Below are positions 28,791 to 38,943 of a stretch of DNA of 64,000 nucleotides, piece by piece (positions within the stretch are counted from its first letter, which is position 1; the number at the start of each line of letters is the position of its first letter). The position numbers and the translations under genes are program-made. This DNA comes from Pantoea allii (GTDB lineage: Bacteria > Pseudomonadota > Gammaproteobacteria > Enterobacterales > Enterobacteriaceae), in assembly GCF_002307475.1 (NCBI RefSeq), contig NZ_NTMH01000011.1, positions 310,001 to 374,000 on the forward strand, given 5' to 3'. The notes under the pieces are model-generated. The model saw only the letters and a list, made by a program, of their open reading frames with translations, was not told the origin of the DNA and made no database searches.

Positions 28791-29993
28791 ATGTCGAGTA
28801 AGTTAGTACTGGTTCTGAACTGCGGCAGCTCTTCCCTTAAGTTTGCCATCCTTAATCCCACCAGCGGTGAAGAATTCCTGTCTGGCCTGGCAGAATGCTT
28901 CCACCTTCCCGAAGCGCGGATTAAATGGAAACTTGAGGGCCAGAAGCAGGAAGCCCCTCTGGGTGCTGGCGCTGCCCACAGCGAAGCGCTGAATTTCATT
29001 GTTAAAACAATTCTGGCACAAAAACCAGAGCTTTCAGCACAAATCGCAGCAATAGGTCACCGTATTGTTCACGGCGGCGAAAAACTCACGCAGTCAGTGG
29101 TCATTTCTCAGTCTGTCGTGCAGGGTATCAAAGATGCGTCATCTTTTGCACCACTGCATAACCCAGCCGGCCTGATCGGTATTGATGAAGCCATGAAAAA
29201 CTTCCCGCATTTGTCCGACAAGAATGTGGCGATTTTCGACACGGCTTTCCATCAGACAATGCCGGAAGAGTCCTATCTTTATGCGCTGCCGTATGCGCTT
29301 TATAAAGAACATGGCGTTCGTCGCTATGGCGCGCACGGCACCAGTCACTACTATGTGACCCACGAAGCGGCAAAAATGCTCAACAAGCCGCTGGAAACGC
29401 TGAACATTATTACCTGTCACCTCGGTAACGGTGGGTCTGTTTCTGCCATTCGCAACGGCGAATGTGTGGATACTTCGATGGGGCTGACACCGCTGGAAGG
29501 CCTGGTGATGGGTACCCGCAGTGGCGACATCGATCCCGCGATTATTTTCTTCCTGCACGACACCTTAGGCATGAGCGTTGACGCCATCAACAAAATGTTG
29601 ACCAAAGAGTCCGGCCTGTTAGGGCTCACCGAAGTCACCAGCGACTGCCGTTATGTCGAAGATAACTATGCAACGAAAGCGGATGCCAAACGCGCGATGG
29701 ATGTCTTCTGCCATCGTCTTGCCAAATACATTGGTAGCTATACGGCGCTGATGGACGGCCGTCTTGATGGTGTAATCTTTACCGGTGGTATCGGCGAAAA
29801 TGCGGCAATGGTGCGCGAGCTGACCTTAAATAAACTGGCACTGCTTGGCTTTGAGGTTGACCACGACCGCAACCTGGCGGCACGCTTTGGCAAGTCAGGT
29901 TTTATCAATAAAGAAGGCACCCGCCCGGCTGTGGTGATTCCGACTAACGAAGAGTTAGTGATTGCCCGCGACGCCGCACGTCTTACCGCCTGA
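28791..29993 (+). CDS. ackA: Acetate kinase
   Basis: A 400-residue acetate kinase, the E. coli length, converting acetyl phosphate and ADP to acetate and ATP in overflow metabolism and fermentation. The ASKHA-fold motifs are intact: [12 protein letters not shown] at the start, [10 protein letters not shown] with the catalytic arginine, and [13 protein letters not shown] with the catalytic histidine. AGGT is about seven bases before the ATG. pta follows after 69 bases with a hairpin between, so ackA-pta can be read jointly or separately. Confidence 0.97.
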   Translation: MSSKLVLVLNCGSSSLKFAILNPTSGEEFLSGLAECFHLPEARIKWKLEGQKQEAPLGAGAAHSEALNFIVKTILAQKPELSAQIAAIGHRIVHGGEKLTQSVVISQSVVQGIKDASSFAPLHNPAGLIGIDEAMKNFPHLSDKNVAIFDTAFHQTMPEESYLYALPYALYKEHGVRRYGAHGTSHYYVTHEAAKMLNKPLETLNIITCHLGNGGSVSAIRNGECVDTSMGLTPLEGLVMGTRSGDIDPAIIFFLHDTLGMSVDAINKMLTKESGLLGLTEVTSDCRYVEDNYATKADAKRAMDVFCHRLAKYIGSYTALMDGRLDGVIFTGGIGENAAMVRELTLNKLALLGFEVDHDRNLAARFGKSGFINKEGTRPAVVIPTNEELVIARDAARLTA

Positions 29994-30002
29994 TCTCCTT
30001 TC

Positions 30003-30034
30003 GCCGTCAGCCCATGCTGACGGCGTTGTTTTGA
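30003..30034 (+). terminator. Hairpin between ackA and pta
   Basis: GCCGTCAGC at 30003-30011 pairs perfectly with GCTGACGGC at 30016-30024 around CCAT, followed by GTTGTTTTG. It looks like a partial terminator that could lower pta relative to ackA expression. Confidence 0.7.
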
Positions 30035-30062
30035 CACCCAGTGAAATCTGAGAGGTTCAATC

Positions 30063-32207
30063 GTGTCACGTACAATTATGCTCATTCCGACCGGCACCAG
30101 CGTCGGTCTGACCAGCGTTAGCCTTGGCGTCATTCGCGCCATGGAACGTAAAGGCGTTCGACTGAGCGTTTTCAAACCCATTGCTCAACCGCGTGCGGGC
30201 GGCAATGCACCAGACCAGACCACCAGCATTGTGCGCAAGAGTTCAGGCATTCCGGCCGCAGAGCCGTTGCCAATGTCCCGCGTGGAATCGCTGTTGGGGT
30301 CAAATCAGCAAGATGTGCTGATGGAAGAGATTATTGCCCGCTACCACGCCAATACCCAGAATGCTGAAGTGGTCCTGGTCGAGGGCTTAGTCCCCACGCG
30401 CAAGCACCAGTTTGCCAACGCCCTGAACTATGAAATCGCCAAAACGTTAAACGCTGAAATCGTCTTTGTGACCGCGCTGGGTAACGATTCGCCTGCACAG
30501 CTTAAAGAGCGTATTGAACTGACGCAAAGCAGCTTTGGCGGGTCAAAGAATAAAAACATCACTGGCGTGATCATTAACAAACTGAACGCACCGGTCGACG
30601 AACAGGGCCGCACGCGCCCCGACCTGTCAGAAATTTTCGATGATTCGTCAAAAGCCAGCATTGCCAACATCAATCCTGACCAGCTGTTTGCCAACAGCCC
30701 ACTGCCCATCCTGGGTTGTGTGCCCTGGAGCTTCGACCTGATTGCCACCCGCGCCATTGATATGTGCCGCCACCTTAACGCCCGGGTCATTAACGAAGGT
30801 GAACTTCAGACGCGCCGCGTAAAATCAGTGACGTTCTGCGCACGCAGCATTCCGCACATGCTTGAGCACTTCCGTCCAGGCTCGCTGCTGGTCACCTCTG
30901 CCGACCGTCCTGATGTGCTGGTTGCTGCCTGCCTGGCGGCAATGAACGGTATTGAGATTGGTGCCATCCTCTTAACCGGTAACTATGAAATTGATGAGCG
31001 CATCGCCAAACTGTGCGAACGTGCCTTCCAGACCGGCCTGCCGGTATTTATGGTGAAAACCAACACCTGGCAAACCTCGCTCAGCCTGCAAAGCTTCAAC
31101 CTTGAAGTGCCCGTAGACGACACGCAGCGTATTGAGAAAGTCCAGGAGTACGTTGCCAGCTACATCAATGCTGACTGGGTTGAATCCCTGACGGCCACGT
31201 CTGAACGCAGCCGTCGCCTGTCACCGCCGGCCTTCCGCTATCAGTTGACCGAGCTGGCACGCAATGCAGGCAAACGCATTGTGCTGCCGGAAGGGGATGA
31301 ACCCCGCACCGTCAAAGCGGCAGCCATCTGCGCCGAGCGCGGCATCGCGACCTGTGTCCTGTTAGGCAATCCGGATGAAATCCAGCGCGTTGCGGCAGCT
31401 CAGGGCGTTGAGCTGGGCAAAGGGATTGAGATTGTTGATCCCGAAGTGGTTCGCCAGAACTACGTTCCACGTCTGGTCGAACTGCGTAAAAGCAAAGGCA
31501 TGACCGAAGTGGTTGCTCAGGAACAGCTGGAAGATAACGTGGTGCTGGGCACCATGATGCTGGAAAGTGGTGAAGTCGACGGGCTGGTCTCCGGCGCAGT
31601 GCATACCACTGCAAACACCATCCGTCCGCCGTTACAGCTGATCAAAACCGCACCCAACAGTTCGCTGGTCTCATCGGTGTTCTTTATGCTGCTTCCGGAG
31701 CAGGTGCTGGTCTACGGCGACTGCGCGATCAACCCGGACCCCACCGCTGAACAGCTGGCAGAAATTGCCATTCAGTCCGCCGATTCCGCCAAAGCCTTCG
31801 GCATCGATCCGCGCGTCGCGATGATCTCCTACTCAACCGGTAACTCAGGTGCAGGTAGCGACGTGGAGAAAGTACGCGAAGCAACGCGACTTGCCCAGGA
31901 AAAACGTCCAGATCTGGTGATTGATGGTCCGTTGCAGTATGACGCGGCGATTATGGAAGACGTGGCAAAATCCAAAGCCCCCAACTCGCAGGTTGCCGGT
32001 CGCGCAACGGTGTTTATTTTCCCGGATCTCAATACCGGTAATACCACCTATAAAGCGGTACAGCGTTCAGCTGACCTGATTTCAATCGGGCCAATGCTGC
32101 AGGGCATGCGTAAACCGGTCAACGACCTGTCACGTGGCGCGCTGGTGGATGACATCGTCTACACCATCGCCCTGACGGCGATTCAGTCGCAGCAGGCTGA
32201 AGGCTAA
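30063..32207 (+). CDS. pta: Phosphate acetyltransferase
   Basis: A 714-residue enterobacterial long-form phosphotransacetylase, interconverting acetyl-CoA and acetyl phosphate. The N-terminal P-loop-like regulatory domain ([15 protein letters not shown]), the central DRTGG domain and the C-terminal catalytic domain (from about residue 390, with [20 protein letters not shown] and [10 protein letters not shown]) are all complete. The start codon is GTG at 30063, with GAGAGG upstream. Terminated by the hairpin at 32224-32254. Confidence 0.97.
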   Translation: MSRTIMLIPTGTSVGLTSVSLGVIRAMERKGVRLSVFKPIAQPRAGGNAPDQTTSIVRKSSGIPAAEPLPMSRVESLLGSNQQDVLMEEIIARYHANTQNAEVVLVEGLVPTRKHQFANALNYEIAKTLNAEIVFVTALGNDSPAQLKERIELTQSSFGGSKNKNITGVIINKLNAPVDEQGRTRPDLSEIFDDSSKASIANINPDQLFANSPLPILGCVPWSFDLIATRAIDMCRHLNARVINEGELQTRRVKSVTFCARSIPHMLEHFRPGSLLVTSADRPDVLVAACLAAMNGIEIGAILLTGNYEIDERIAKLCERAFQTGLPVFMVKTNTWQTSLSLQSFNLEVPVDDTQRIEKVQEYVASYINADWVESLTATSERSRRLSPPAFRYQLTELARNAGKRIVLPEGDEPRTVKAAAICAERGIATCVLLGNPDEIQRVAAAQGVELGKGIEIVDPEVVRQNYVPRLVELRKSKGMTEVVAQEQLEDNVVLGTMMLESGEVDGLVSGAVHTTANTIRPPLQLIKTAPNSSLVSSVFFMLLPEQVLVYGDCAINPDPTAEQLAEIAIQSADSAKAFGIDPRVAMISYSTGNSGAGSDVEKVREATRLAQEKRPDLVIDGPLQYDAAIMEDVAKSKAPNSQVAGRATVFIFPDLNTGNTTYKAVQRSADLISIGPMLQGMRKPVNDLSRGALVDDIVYTIALTAIQSQQAEG

Positions 32208-32223
32208 GTTTCCATGGCTGAAT

Positions 32224-32254
32224 AAGAGCATGCAGACTGCATGCTCTTTTTTTT
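32224..32254 (+). terminator. Rho-independent terminator of pta
   Basis: AAGAGCATGCA and TGCATGCTCTT form an 11-base-pair stem around GAC, followed by eight Ts. It stops just before the convergent ABC ATPase gene. Confidence 0.92.
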
Positions 32255-32256
32255 GC

Positions 32257-33342
32257 CTATTGCAGCGTAACGTCAAGCGCGCGCAGGTGCTGAGGCTGCC
32301 AGGACAGTCTCACTTCACTGCCGGCTTTCCAGTCGGGTGATACCTCAGATGCGGCCATTTTCACCATAAAATTCCCCTGCCCGGCAACCTCAGTGAGCAT
32401 TCTCACGTGATCCCCCAGATAGATAAACTGCTGTATCCTGGCCTGAACAGACTGTTCGCCCGGTTTGGCGGCGTTCACATTGATGCGTTCTGGGCGAATA
32501 CTGAGCTGTATTTTTTTACCAGGCGAGCTCGGGCGCACCTTCAGCGCATCCAGCTGAACACCGTTATCCAGCGTCACCTGATAATAATCGCCATGCTGTC
32601 CCGACTGCGTGGCCAACAGGCTGTTATTTTCGCCGATAAACTGCGCCACAAAGGCGTTATCGGGCTGCTCATAAAGTTTATGCGGGCTGTCCATCTGCTG
32701 GATCATTCCATCATTGAAGACCGCCACCCGGTCTGACATGGTCATGGCTTCACTCTGGTCATGCGTGACATAGACAATGGTCAGTCCGAGCATACTGTGG
32801 AGCTGCTTAATCTCCATCTGCATGTGCTCGCGCAGTTGTTTATCCAGCGCGCCTAGCGGCTCATCCATCAGGATCAGTTTGGGTTCAAAGACCAGCGCCC
32901 GCGCCAGGGCCACACGCTGCTGCTGCCCCCCAGACATCTGCGCGGGATAGCGGTCTGCCAGCGAAGTGAGTTTAATCATATCCAGCACCCGCTTAACCCG
33001 CACACTGATATCGGCTTTGCTCAAACGGCGAATCGACAACGGAAATGCCAGATTTTCCGCCACCGTCATGTGGGGAAAAAGCGCATAGTTTTGGAATACC
33101 ATACCGATATCACGTTGATGCGGCGGCAAGGTGTGAAGGGGTTTATCACGCAGCAGGATCTCACCATCGGTAGGCGTTTCAAATCCGGCCAGCATCATCA
33201 GGCTGGTGGTTTTTCCGGAGCCAGATGGCCCTAACAGGGTCAAAAACTCCCCTTCTGCCACATCCAGATTGAGGTTGCGCACCACCAGCTTGTCGCCGTC
33301 GTAGCTCTTTTTGATGTTGCGAAAACTGACAAAATTTCTCAT
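32257..33342 (-). CDS. ABC transporter ATP-binding protein, spermidine/putrescine (PotA) type
   Basis: A 361-residue ABC ATPase with Walker A GPSGSGKTT at 38-46, signature [15 protein letters not shown], Walker B LILMDEPLGALD, and a C-terminal TOBE domain of the PotA/CysA group. It most likely energises the two permeases at 37671-39771, which have no other ATPase nearby. It sits on the opposite strand, downstream of the MocR regulator, so the transporter is expressed from two transcripts. The start at 33342 (MRNFVSFRNIKKSY) is chosen by homology; its ribosome-binding site is weak, and an upstream ATG pair near 33396 is preceded by AAAGG almost in contact. Substrate is inferred, not shown. Confidence 0.85.
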   Translation of the reverse strand: MRNFVSFRNIKKSYDGDKLVVRNLNLDVAEGEFLTLLGPSGSGKTTSLMMLAGFETPTDGEILLRDKPLHTLPPHQRDIGMVFQNYALFPHMTVAENLAFPLSIRRLSKADISVRVKRVLDMIKLTSLADRYPAQMSGGQQQRVALARALVFEPKLILMDEPLGALDKQLREHMQMEIKQLHSMLGLTIVYVTHDQSEAMTMSDRVAVFNDGMIQQMDSPHKLYEQPDNAFVAQFIGENNSLLATQSGQHGDYYQVTLDNGVQLDALKVRPSSPGKKIQLSIRPERINVNAAKPGEQSVQARIQQFIYLGDHVRMLTEVAGQGNFMVKMAASEVSPDWKAGSEVRLSWQPQHLRALDVTLQ

Positions 33343-33608
33343 GGCGTACTCTCGTAAACAGGATAAAAAAAGGTGTCGGCACGATTCATGCATCATCCTT
33401 TTGACGTGCGAATTCTGGCGGGCCTTTTTTTAGCACTACCACAACGCCTTTGATTTGCACAAGCAGAATTTGACAACAGGAAAAGAAACGGCTTACAAAA
33501 TCAATTTGCAGGCCATTGTATTTTATTGTCTTTTTATATTTAACATTAATTTAACGTGAGATTGCTCACAGAATCAGGCAATCCAGGGTGATGCACGCTG
33601 ATGGTGCC

Positions 33609-35102
33609 TCAGGGCGAAACTGAGGCAATTTGCAGATGATGTTCCAATCGGGCAAGGACAGGCGCAAAGGCGGCGGGGATATCTGCCTCGTTAACGCAGG
33701 CGTAGCCCAGCAGCAAGCCTCGCTGCGGCGTCCCTTGCAGGTAGTAGGATGAAAGCGGACGCGTTAACACACCGCACTGTTCTAACTCTGCGCTGAAGGC
33801 CACATCGTCGATGCTGTCGGGCAGCCTGAGCACCAGATGCAAACCTGCATTGCTGTGGTGCACAATCCAGTCAGCGCCCAGCGAGGTGCTAATCACCTCC
33901 ACCAGCACGGCCCGGCGACGGCTGTAAATCTGCCGCATGCGCCGAACGTGGGCCGCATAGTGCCCTTCCCGAATAAACGCCGCCAGGGTGAGTTGCACCA
34001 GGCCGTAGCCGCCACGATAAAGCTCTGAGTGTGCCATTTTCATGCGTGCGGCCATGGATTTAGGCACCACCATGTAGCTGAGCCGGATGCCCGGATACAG
34101 CGTTTTGCTGAAGGTGCCCAGATAGATCACCGGTGCGTCCGCCGCCAGGCCCTGTAGCGCCGGGATCGGGCTACCGGTAAAGCGAAACTCACCATCGTAG
34201 TCATCTTCCACCACCCAACTGCCGCAGCTTTTGGCGCGCTCCAGTAATTCATGGCGCCGTTGCAGGCTCATCACCGCACCCAGTGGGTACTGGTGGGAAG
34301 GCGTCACACAAATCAGGCGCGGTACCGGGCTGTCCGGTTGCTCAGGGGGCAAAACCAGCCCCTGGTCGTCAACCTGAGTGGGAATCAGCGTCACCCCATT
34401 CACCGCCAGCACATTACGAATTCCCCAGTATCCCGGCTCTTCCACGATAGCCCTGTCACCGGGATCGCAGAGCATTTTCGCCAGCAGATCCAGCGACTGA
34501 TGCGTTCCGGCGGTGACCAGGATCTGCTCGGGGCTGCAGTTCACCGATCGGATCACCCGCAGGTAATCGGCCAGCGCCTGTTGTAACTCGACGCAGCCGC
34601 CGTGGCTGGCATAGCTCAGATTCTCAACCGGCAGCCGCCGGCTGAGGCGAAGCTGTATTTTTCGCCAGATGTCGTGCGGCATATGGCTGACGTCCGGTAC
34701 GCCGGGCATGAACGCGCCCCACTGATGGCTCCCGGCACCGCTGTTCGCCAGCAGACGTGAACCCCGTCGCGACAGCCGGACGGGTTTCATCGGCGGCGTT
34801 ACCGGCCTGACCAGCGGCTCTCCCGGTGCCTGTTCCGGTAATACCGCACTGACGAAGGTGCCGCTTCCGGTACGGGTTTGTAAGTAACCCTCAGACTGAA
34901 GCTGTTCATAAACTGCCAGCACGGTGTTACGTGAGACGGCGAGTTCACGAGCAAGGTCGCGGCTGGCGGGCAGTCGCGTCGCGGTGGCAATGGCTCCATC
35001 CTGAATGGCTGCCTGCAAGACATCATACAATCGCTTATTCAGCGTACCGCCGGAAAGCGAGGCCAGACGTTGTGCAAGCAGGTCACCGAGTAAGCTTCGC
35101 AA
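33609..35102 (-). CDS. MocR-type GntR regulator with PLP aminotransferase-like domain
   Basis: A 497-residue MocR/GabR/PdxR-type regulator. The N-terminal winged helix (about residues 20-85: LPASRDLARELAVSRNTVLAVYEQLQSEGYL) is joined to a fold-type I aminotransferase domain with the PLP lysine Lys333 in GTFSKTLYPGIRLSY and the aspartate in VVEDDYDGEFR. Such proteins sense PLP adducts with amines such as GABA. The likely start codon is TTG at 35100-35102, eight bases after GAGG; no better start is in frame. Divergent from the GabT-like gene, so control of that gene is the natural inference, as for gabR-gabT. Confidence 0.9.
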   Translation of the reverse strand: MRSLLGDLLAQRLASLSGGTLNKRLYDVLQAAIQDGAIATATRLPASRDLARELAVSRNTVLAVYEQLQSEGYLQTRTGSGTFVSAVLPEQAPGEPLVRPVTPPMKPVRLSRRGSRLLANSGAGSHQWGAFMPGVPDVSHMPHDIWRKIQLRLSRRLPVENLSYASHGGCVELQQALADYLRVIRSVNCSPEQILVTAGTHQSLDLLAKMLCDPGDRAIVEEPGYWGIRNVLAVNGVTLIPTQVDDQGLVLPPEQPDSPVPRLICVTPSHQYPLGAVMSLQRRHELLERAKSCGSWVVEDDYDGEFRFTGSPIPALQGLAADAPVIYLGTFSKTLYPGIRLSYMVVPKSMAARMKMAHSELYRGGYGLVQLTLAAFIREGHYAAHVRRMRQIYSRRRAVLVEVISTSLGADWIVHHSNAGLHLVLRLPDSIDDVAFSAELEQCGVLTRPLSSYYLQGTPQRGLLLGYACVNEADIPAAFAPVLARLEHHLQIASVSP

Positions 35103-35220
35103 AATTGGTACCTCAAAATAAAAAAAACTGGCTCTGGATTATAAAACCCTGAAAACGCTAAAAAGCAAGGAGGCAGATTCCACTGTAACAATATGGCAAC
35201 AAACACCATGAGGTCGCGTT
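35103..35220. promoter_or_regulatory. Divergent promoter region between the MocR gene and the aminotransferase
   Basis: A 118-base AT-rich spacer that must hold both promoters and any MocR operator. MocR proteins usually bind spaced direct repeats, but I see no repeat convincing enough to name. GAGGT lies seven bases before the aminotransferase ATG. Confidence 0.5.
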
Positions 35221-36483
35221 ATGAGTAACAGTGAAGTTCAGGTTCGTCGTCTCAATGCTACGCCGCGCGGCGTGGGCGTGATGTGCGATTTCTATGCGGT
35301 GAAAGCAGAAAACGCCACGTTATGGGATCATCAGGGGCGCGAAATTATCGATTTCAGCGCAGGCATTGCCGTGCTGAATACCGGACATCGCCATCCCAAA
35401 GTCATCGCCGCCATCAAAGAACAGCTTGACCATTTTACCCATACCGCGTTTCAGGTCGTGCCCTACGAAAACTACATCGCCCTGGCAGAAAAACTGAATG
35501 CGCTGGTGCCGGTGAATGGGCCCGCCAAAACCACTTTTTTCTCCACCGGGGCGGAGGCCGTTGAGAATGCGGTGAAAATTGCACGCGCCGCCACGGGCCG
35601 TCCTGGCGTTATCGCCTTTACGGGGGCTTTTCACGGTCGCACCAACATGACGATGTCGCTGACCGGCAAAGTGGTCCCCTATAAAACCGGTTTTGGCCCT
35701 TTTGCCAGCTCAGTATTTCACGCCCGCTACCCGAATGCACTGCATGGCTGCAGCGTGGATGATGCACTGGAAAGTTTGCAGGCCATTTTCCGCTGCGATA
35801 TCAGCCCGCAACAGGTGGCGGCCATTATCTATGAACCGATTCAGGGTGAAGGCGGCTTTAATGTGGCACCGCCCGCCTTCGTCAACGCTCTGCGTAAGCT
35901 GTGCGATCAGCATGGCATTTTGCTCATCGCCGATGAGATTCAAAGTGGCTTCGCCCGCACCGGCAAGCTGTTTGCCAGTGAGTACTATCCCGACGTGCAG
36001 CCAGACCTGATCACAATGGCAAAAAGCCTGGCGGGCGGTATGCCGCTGTCGGCGGTATCAGGACGGGCTGAGGTGATGGATGCGCCGCTGCCCGGCGGTC
36101 TGGGCGGCACCTACGCCGGCAGCCCACCGGCCATTGCCGCCGCGCTGGCCGTGCTTGAGGTGATTCGCGATGAGAACCTGAGCGAGCAAGCCCTGCAACT
36201 GGGTGGACAACTGGTTGAAACCCTGCAAGGTGCAGGCTGTAAAGCGCTGGCAGAGGTGCGCGGTCATGGTTCAATGATCGCCGCTGAATTCATGGATGGC
36301 GCAGGCAAGCCGAGTGCGGACATCGCCAAAGCAATTCAGCAACAGGCGCTGGACGAGGGACTGCTGCTGCTCACCTGCGGCGTGCACGGCAACGTGATCC
36401 GCTTCCTCTACCCGCTCACCATCCCGGACGCGCAGTTCCGCACGGCACTGAACCTGCTGAACCGTATTCTGGGCAAGTATTGA
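35221..36483 (+). CDS. gabT: 4-Aminobutyrate aminotransferase-like class III transaminase
   Basis: A 420-residue class III PLP aminotransferase very similar to E. coli GabT and PuuE. The PLP lysine is Lys268 in ITMAKSLAGGMPLS; Asp238 sits in LLIADEIQSGFARTG; the GabT specificity residues Ile (AGIAVLNTGH) and Glu (PIQGEGGF) are kept. It transfers the amino group of GABA or a close omega-amino acid to 2-oxoglutarate, giving succinate semialdehyde. It heads an apparent operon with the binding protein and permeases and is divergent from the MocR regulator, which fits GABA or polyamine breakdown. No partner semialdehyde dehydrogenase lies nearby. Confidence 0.88.
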   Translation: MSNSEVQVRRLNATPRGVGVMCDFYAVKAENATLWDHQGREIIDFSAGIAVLNTGHRHPKVIAAIKEQLDHFTHTAFQVVPYENYIALAEKLNALVPVNGPAKTTFFSTGAEAVENAVKIARAATGRPGVIAFTGAFHGRTNMTMSLTGKVVPYKTGFGPFASSVFHARYPNALHGCSVDDALESLQAIFRCDISPQQVAAIIYEPIQGEGGFNVAPPAFVNALRKLCDQHGILLIADEIQSGFARTGKLFASEYYPDVQPDLITMAKSLAGGMPLSAVSGRAEVMDAPLPGGLGGTYAGSPPAIAAALAVLEVIRDENLSEQALQLGGQLVETLQGAGCKALAEVRGHGSMIAAEFMDGAGKPSADIAKAIQQQALDEGLLLLTCGVHGNVIRFLYPLTIPDAQFRTALNLLNRILGKY

Positions 36484-36600
36484 GTTTCGCGTTCTGCCAC
36501 GCCGCCCGTTCCGCAGCGTGGCAGTACCCTGGCATTAAGATTGCAAAGCAAACACCGGGCAGAGGATTCTGCCCAAACATAATAATTCAGGAGTCCGGGG

Positions 36601-37626
36601 ATGATGAAAAATATAGCGGCACTGGTTCTGGCGGCGGTGGCTGTCCAGGCGCAGGCCGAAAACCTTACGGTGGTTTCTTTCGGTGGTACCAACAAAGACG
36701 CGCAGGATAAAGCGTTTTATAAGCCTTTTATGGCCTCAAGTCATGACGGCATAGAAGCGGGTGAATATAACGGTGAGATGGCGCGCATCCGTGCCATGGT
36801 CGAAACCAAACAGGTCGGCTGGGACGTGGTCGAGCTCGAAACCCCGGAACTGGAACGTGGTTGTGAAGAAGGGCTGCTTGAAACGCTGGACTGGAGCAAG
36901 TTGGGTAACAAAGCCGACTTTGCCAAGGGCAGCGTAAGCGAATGTGGCGCAGGCTTCTTCGTCTGGTCTACCGTACTGACCTACGATGGCAACAAGCTAA
37001 AAACGGCCCCAACCAGTTGGGCGGATTTTTGGGACGTGAAAAAATTCCCGGGCAAACGCGCCTTGCGTAAGAGTGCGAAATACACGCTGGAAATTGCGCT
37101 GATGGCGGATGGCGTGAAGCGCGAAGACGTTTATAACGTGCTGGCAACCCCGGCGGGCGTGGATCGTGCTTTTAAGAAGCTGGATCAGCTCAAGCCGAAC
37201 ATTCAGTGGTGGGAATCGGGCGCACAGCCCCTGCAGTGGCTGGTTTCAGGCGACGTAACGCTGGCGTCGGCCTATAACGGTCGCATCGGCACCGCCCAGG
37301 CAGAAGGCCATAATTTTAAAATCGTCTGGGATGGCAACCTGTACGACTTCGACAACTGGGCCATTGTGAAAGGCTCAAAACACAAAGCGCTGGCGGAAAA
37401 GTTTATTGCCTTCACGCTGAAGCCGGAAAACCAAAAGGTCTATGCCGAAAATATTCCTTATGGCCCTGCCAATATCCAGGCTGGCAAGCTGCTGGCTGCC
37501 GATCGTTTAGCCCAACTGCCCACTGCGCCTGACAATATGGCCAAGGCGGTTCAGGTGAACGCGACGTTCTGGCTGGAACATGGTGAAGAACTGGAACAGC
37601 GCTTTAACGCCTGGGCCGCGAAATAA
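36601..37626 (+). CDS. ABC transporter periplasmic binding protein, polyamine/GABA type
   Basis: A 341-residue extracellular solute-binding protein of the PotD/PotF-like COG0687 family, with a short signal peptide (MMKNIAALVLAAVAVQAQA) and a mature start at ENLTVVSFGG. The family core is visible in WDVVELETPEL, SWADFWDVKKFPGKRAL and TLASAYNGR. AGGAG lies seven bases before the ATG. It follows the GabT-like gene by 117 bases and precedes two permeases, suggesting uptake of the aminotransferase substrate or a precursor such as putrescine or GABA. The ligand cannot be read from sequence. Confidence 0.85.
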   Translation: MMKNIAALVLAAVAVQAQAENLTVVSFGGTNKDAQDKAFYKPFMASSHDGIEAGEYNGEMARIRAMVETKQVGWDVVELETPELERGCEEGLLETLDWSKLGNKADFAKGSVSECGAGFFVWSTVLTYDGNKLKTAPTSWADFWDVKKFPGKRALRKSAKYTLEIALMADGVKREDVYNVLATPAGVDRAFKKLDQLKPNIQWWESGAQPLQWLVSGDVTLASAYNGRIGTAQAEGHNFKIVWDGNLYDFDNWAIVKGSKHKALAEKFIAFTLKPENQKVYAENIPYGPANIQAGKLLAADRLAQLPTAPDNMAKAVQVNATFWLEHGEELEQRFNAWAAK

Positions 37627-37670
37627 CCCTCTGCCGGACCCGCTCCGGCAGCACCATTGAGGAGGTCGGC

Positions 37671-38936
37671 ATGAGTCAAAACCCCGTTATGGATTCAGCG
37701 CCCGTCAGACGCACGGAAGGCGCATTCAGTCTGCGTCACAAATTTAACCGGGCTGGTTGGATCAAAACGCAACGCTCCCTGCTTTTAGTTGCCCCTTTAC
37801 TGATTTTCGTCGTGGTGTGTTTTTTATTTCCCATCGGCTCGATTCTCAGTATGAGCGTGAATAACCCTGAGCTTAAAGATGGGCTCCCGCAAACCAGCCA
37901 GGCCTTAACTAAGTGGGATGGCAAGGCGCTGCCGGATGAAAGCCTGTTTGCCACTATGGCAAAAGAAGTCAGCGCGGCGCGTGAACAGGGCCAGATTTCC
38001 GGCATTGCTAAGCGGTTAAGTTATGAAGACAGCACCTTTCGTCGGCTGATCCTGGCCGTCCCTCGCCAGGCTCCCGAAGATGGCCTTAACGTCAAACAAA
38101 CGTTGATCGACAAGCAGCCGATGTGGGGAGAGCTGTCCACCTGGCAAACCCTGAAACGCGTGGCCAAACCTTATACCAGTTATTATCTGCTGTCGGTGTT
38201 TGACCATAAGGTCGATGCCAAAACCGGCGACATCACACCACAGTCGCCCGATCAGGCGCTTTATGTCAATGTTCTGCTACGCACCTTGTGGATGGCGACC
38301 GTCGTCACCTTATTGTGCGTCGGCCTGGGCTATCCGCTGGCTTACTGGCTGGCGAAACAGCCGTCTAACCGGGCCAACCTCCTGATGATTATGGTGCTGC
38401 TGCCCTTCTGGACCTCATTAATTGTGCGTACCGCGAGCTGGATTGTGCTGCTGCAGTCTGGAGGATTAATTAACCGGACCTTAATGGCAACAGGTCTCAT
38501 CGACAGCCCGCTCACGCTGGTGTTTAACCGGGTCGGCGTCTACATCTCAATGACACATATTCTACTGCCCTTCATCGTGCTGCCTCTGTATGCGGTAATG
38601 AAAGGCATTTCCCCCAGCTATGTCCGTGCTGCCGTGTCGCTGGGTGCGCATCCCTTTGTGGCCTTCTGGCGCGTCTATGTGCCACAGACGTTTGCCGGGA
38701 TTACCGCAGGTGCGCTGCTGGTGTTCATGATGGCGATTGGCTACTACGTGACACCTGCCCTGTTAGGCGGGCCGGACGATCAGATGGTCAGCTATTTTGT
38801 CGCCTTCTTTACCAACAGCACCATGAACTGGGGCATGGCCGCCGCCTTAGGCAGTCAGTTGCTGATTATCGTGACGTTGCTGTATGTGGTGTATTCACGT
38901 GTCACCCGGACTTCATCCGAAGCTGCGGTGCGTTAA
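37671..38936 (+). CDS. ABC transporter permease, PotB type with large insertion
   Basis: A 421-residue permease of the binding-protein-dependent family. After the first helix (about residues 38-60, LLLVAPLLIFVVVCFLFPIG) comes a hydrophilic stretch of roughly 135 residues before the conserved five-helix core, far longer than in PotB itself (about 285 in all). The EAA-type loop is at SYVRAAVSLGAHPFVAFWRVYVP. The first helix and orientation place the insertion in the periplasm, where it might contact the binding protein; that is inference. GGAGGT lies before the ATG. The second permease starts eight to eleven bases after the stop. Confidence 0.85.
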   Translation: MSQNPVMDSAPVRRTEGAFSLRHKFNRAGWIKTQRSLLLVAPLLIFVVVCFLFPIGSILSMSVNNPELKDGLPQTSQALTKWDGKALPDESLFATMAKEVSAAREQGQISGIAKRLSYEDSTFRRLILAVPRQAPEDGLNVKQTLIDKQPMWGELSTWQTLKRVAKPYTSYYLLSVFDHKVDAKTGDITPQSPDQALYVNVLLRTLWMATVVTLLCVGLGYPLAYWLAKQPSNRANLLMIMVLLPFWTSLIVRTASWIVLLQSGGLINRTLMATGLIDSPLTLVFNRVGVYISMTHILLPFIVLPLYAVMKGISPSYVRAAVSLGAHPFVAFWRVYVPQTFAGITAGALLVFMMAIGYYVTPALLGGPDDQMVSYFVAFFTNSTMNWGMAAALGSQLLIIVTLLYVVYSRVTRTSSEAAVR

Positions 38937-38943
38937 GGAGCGA

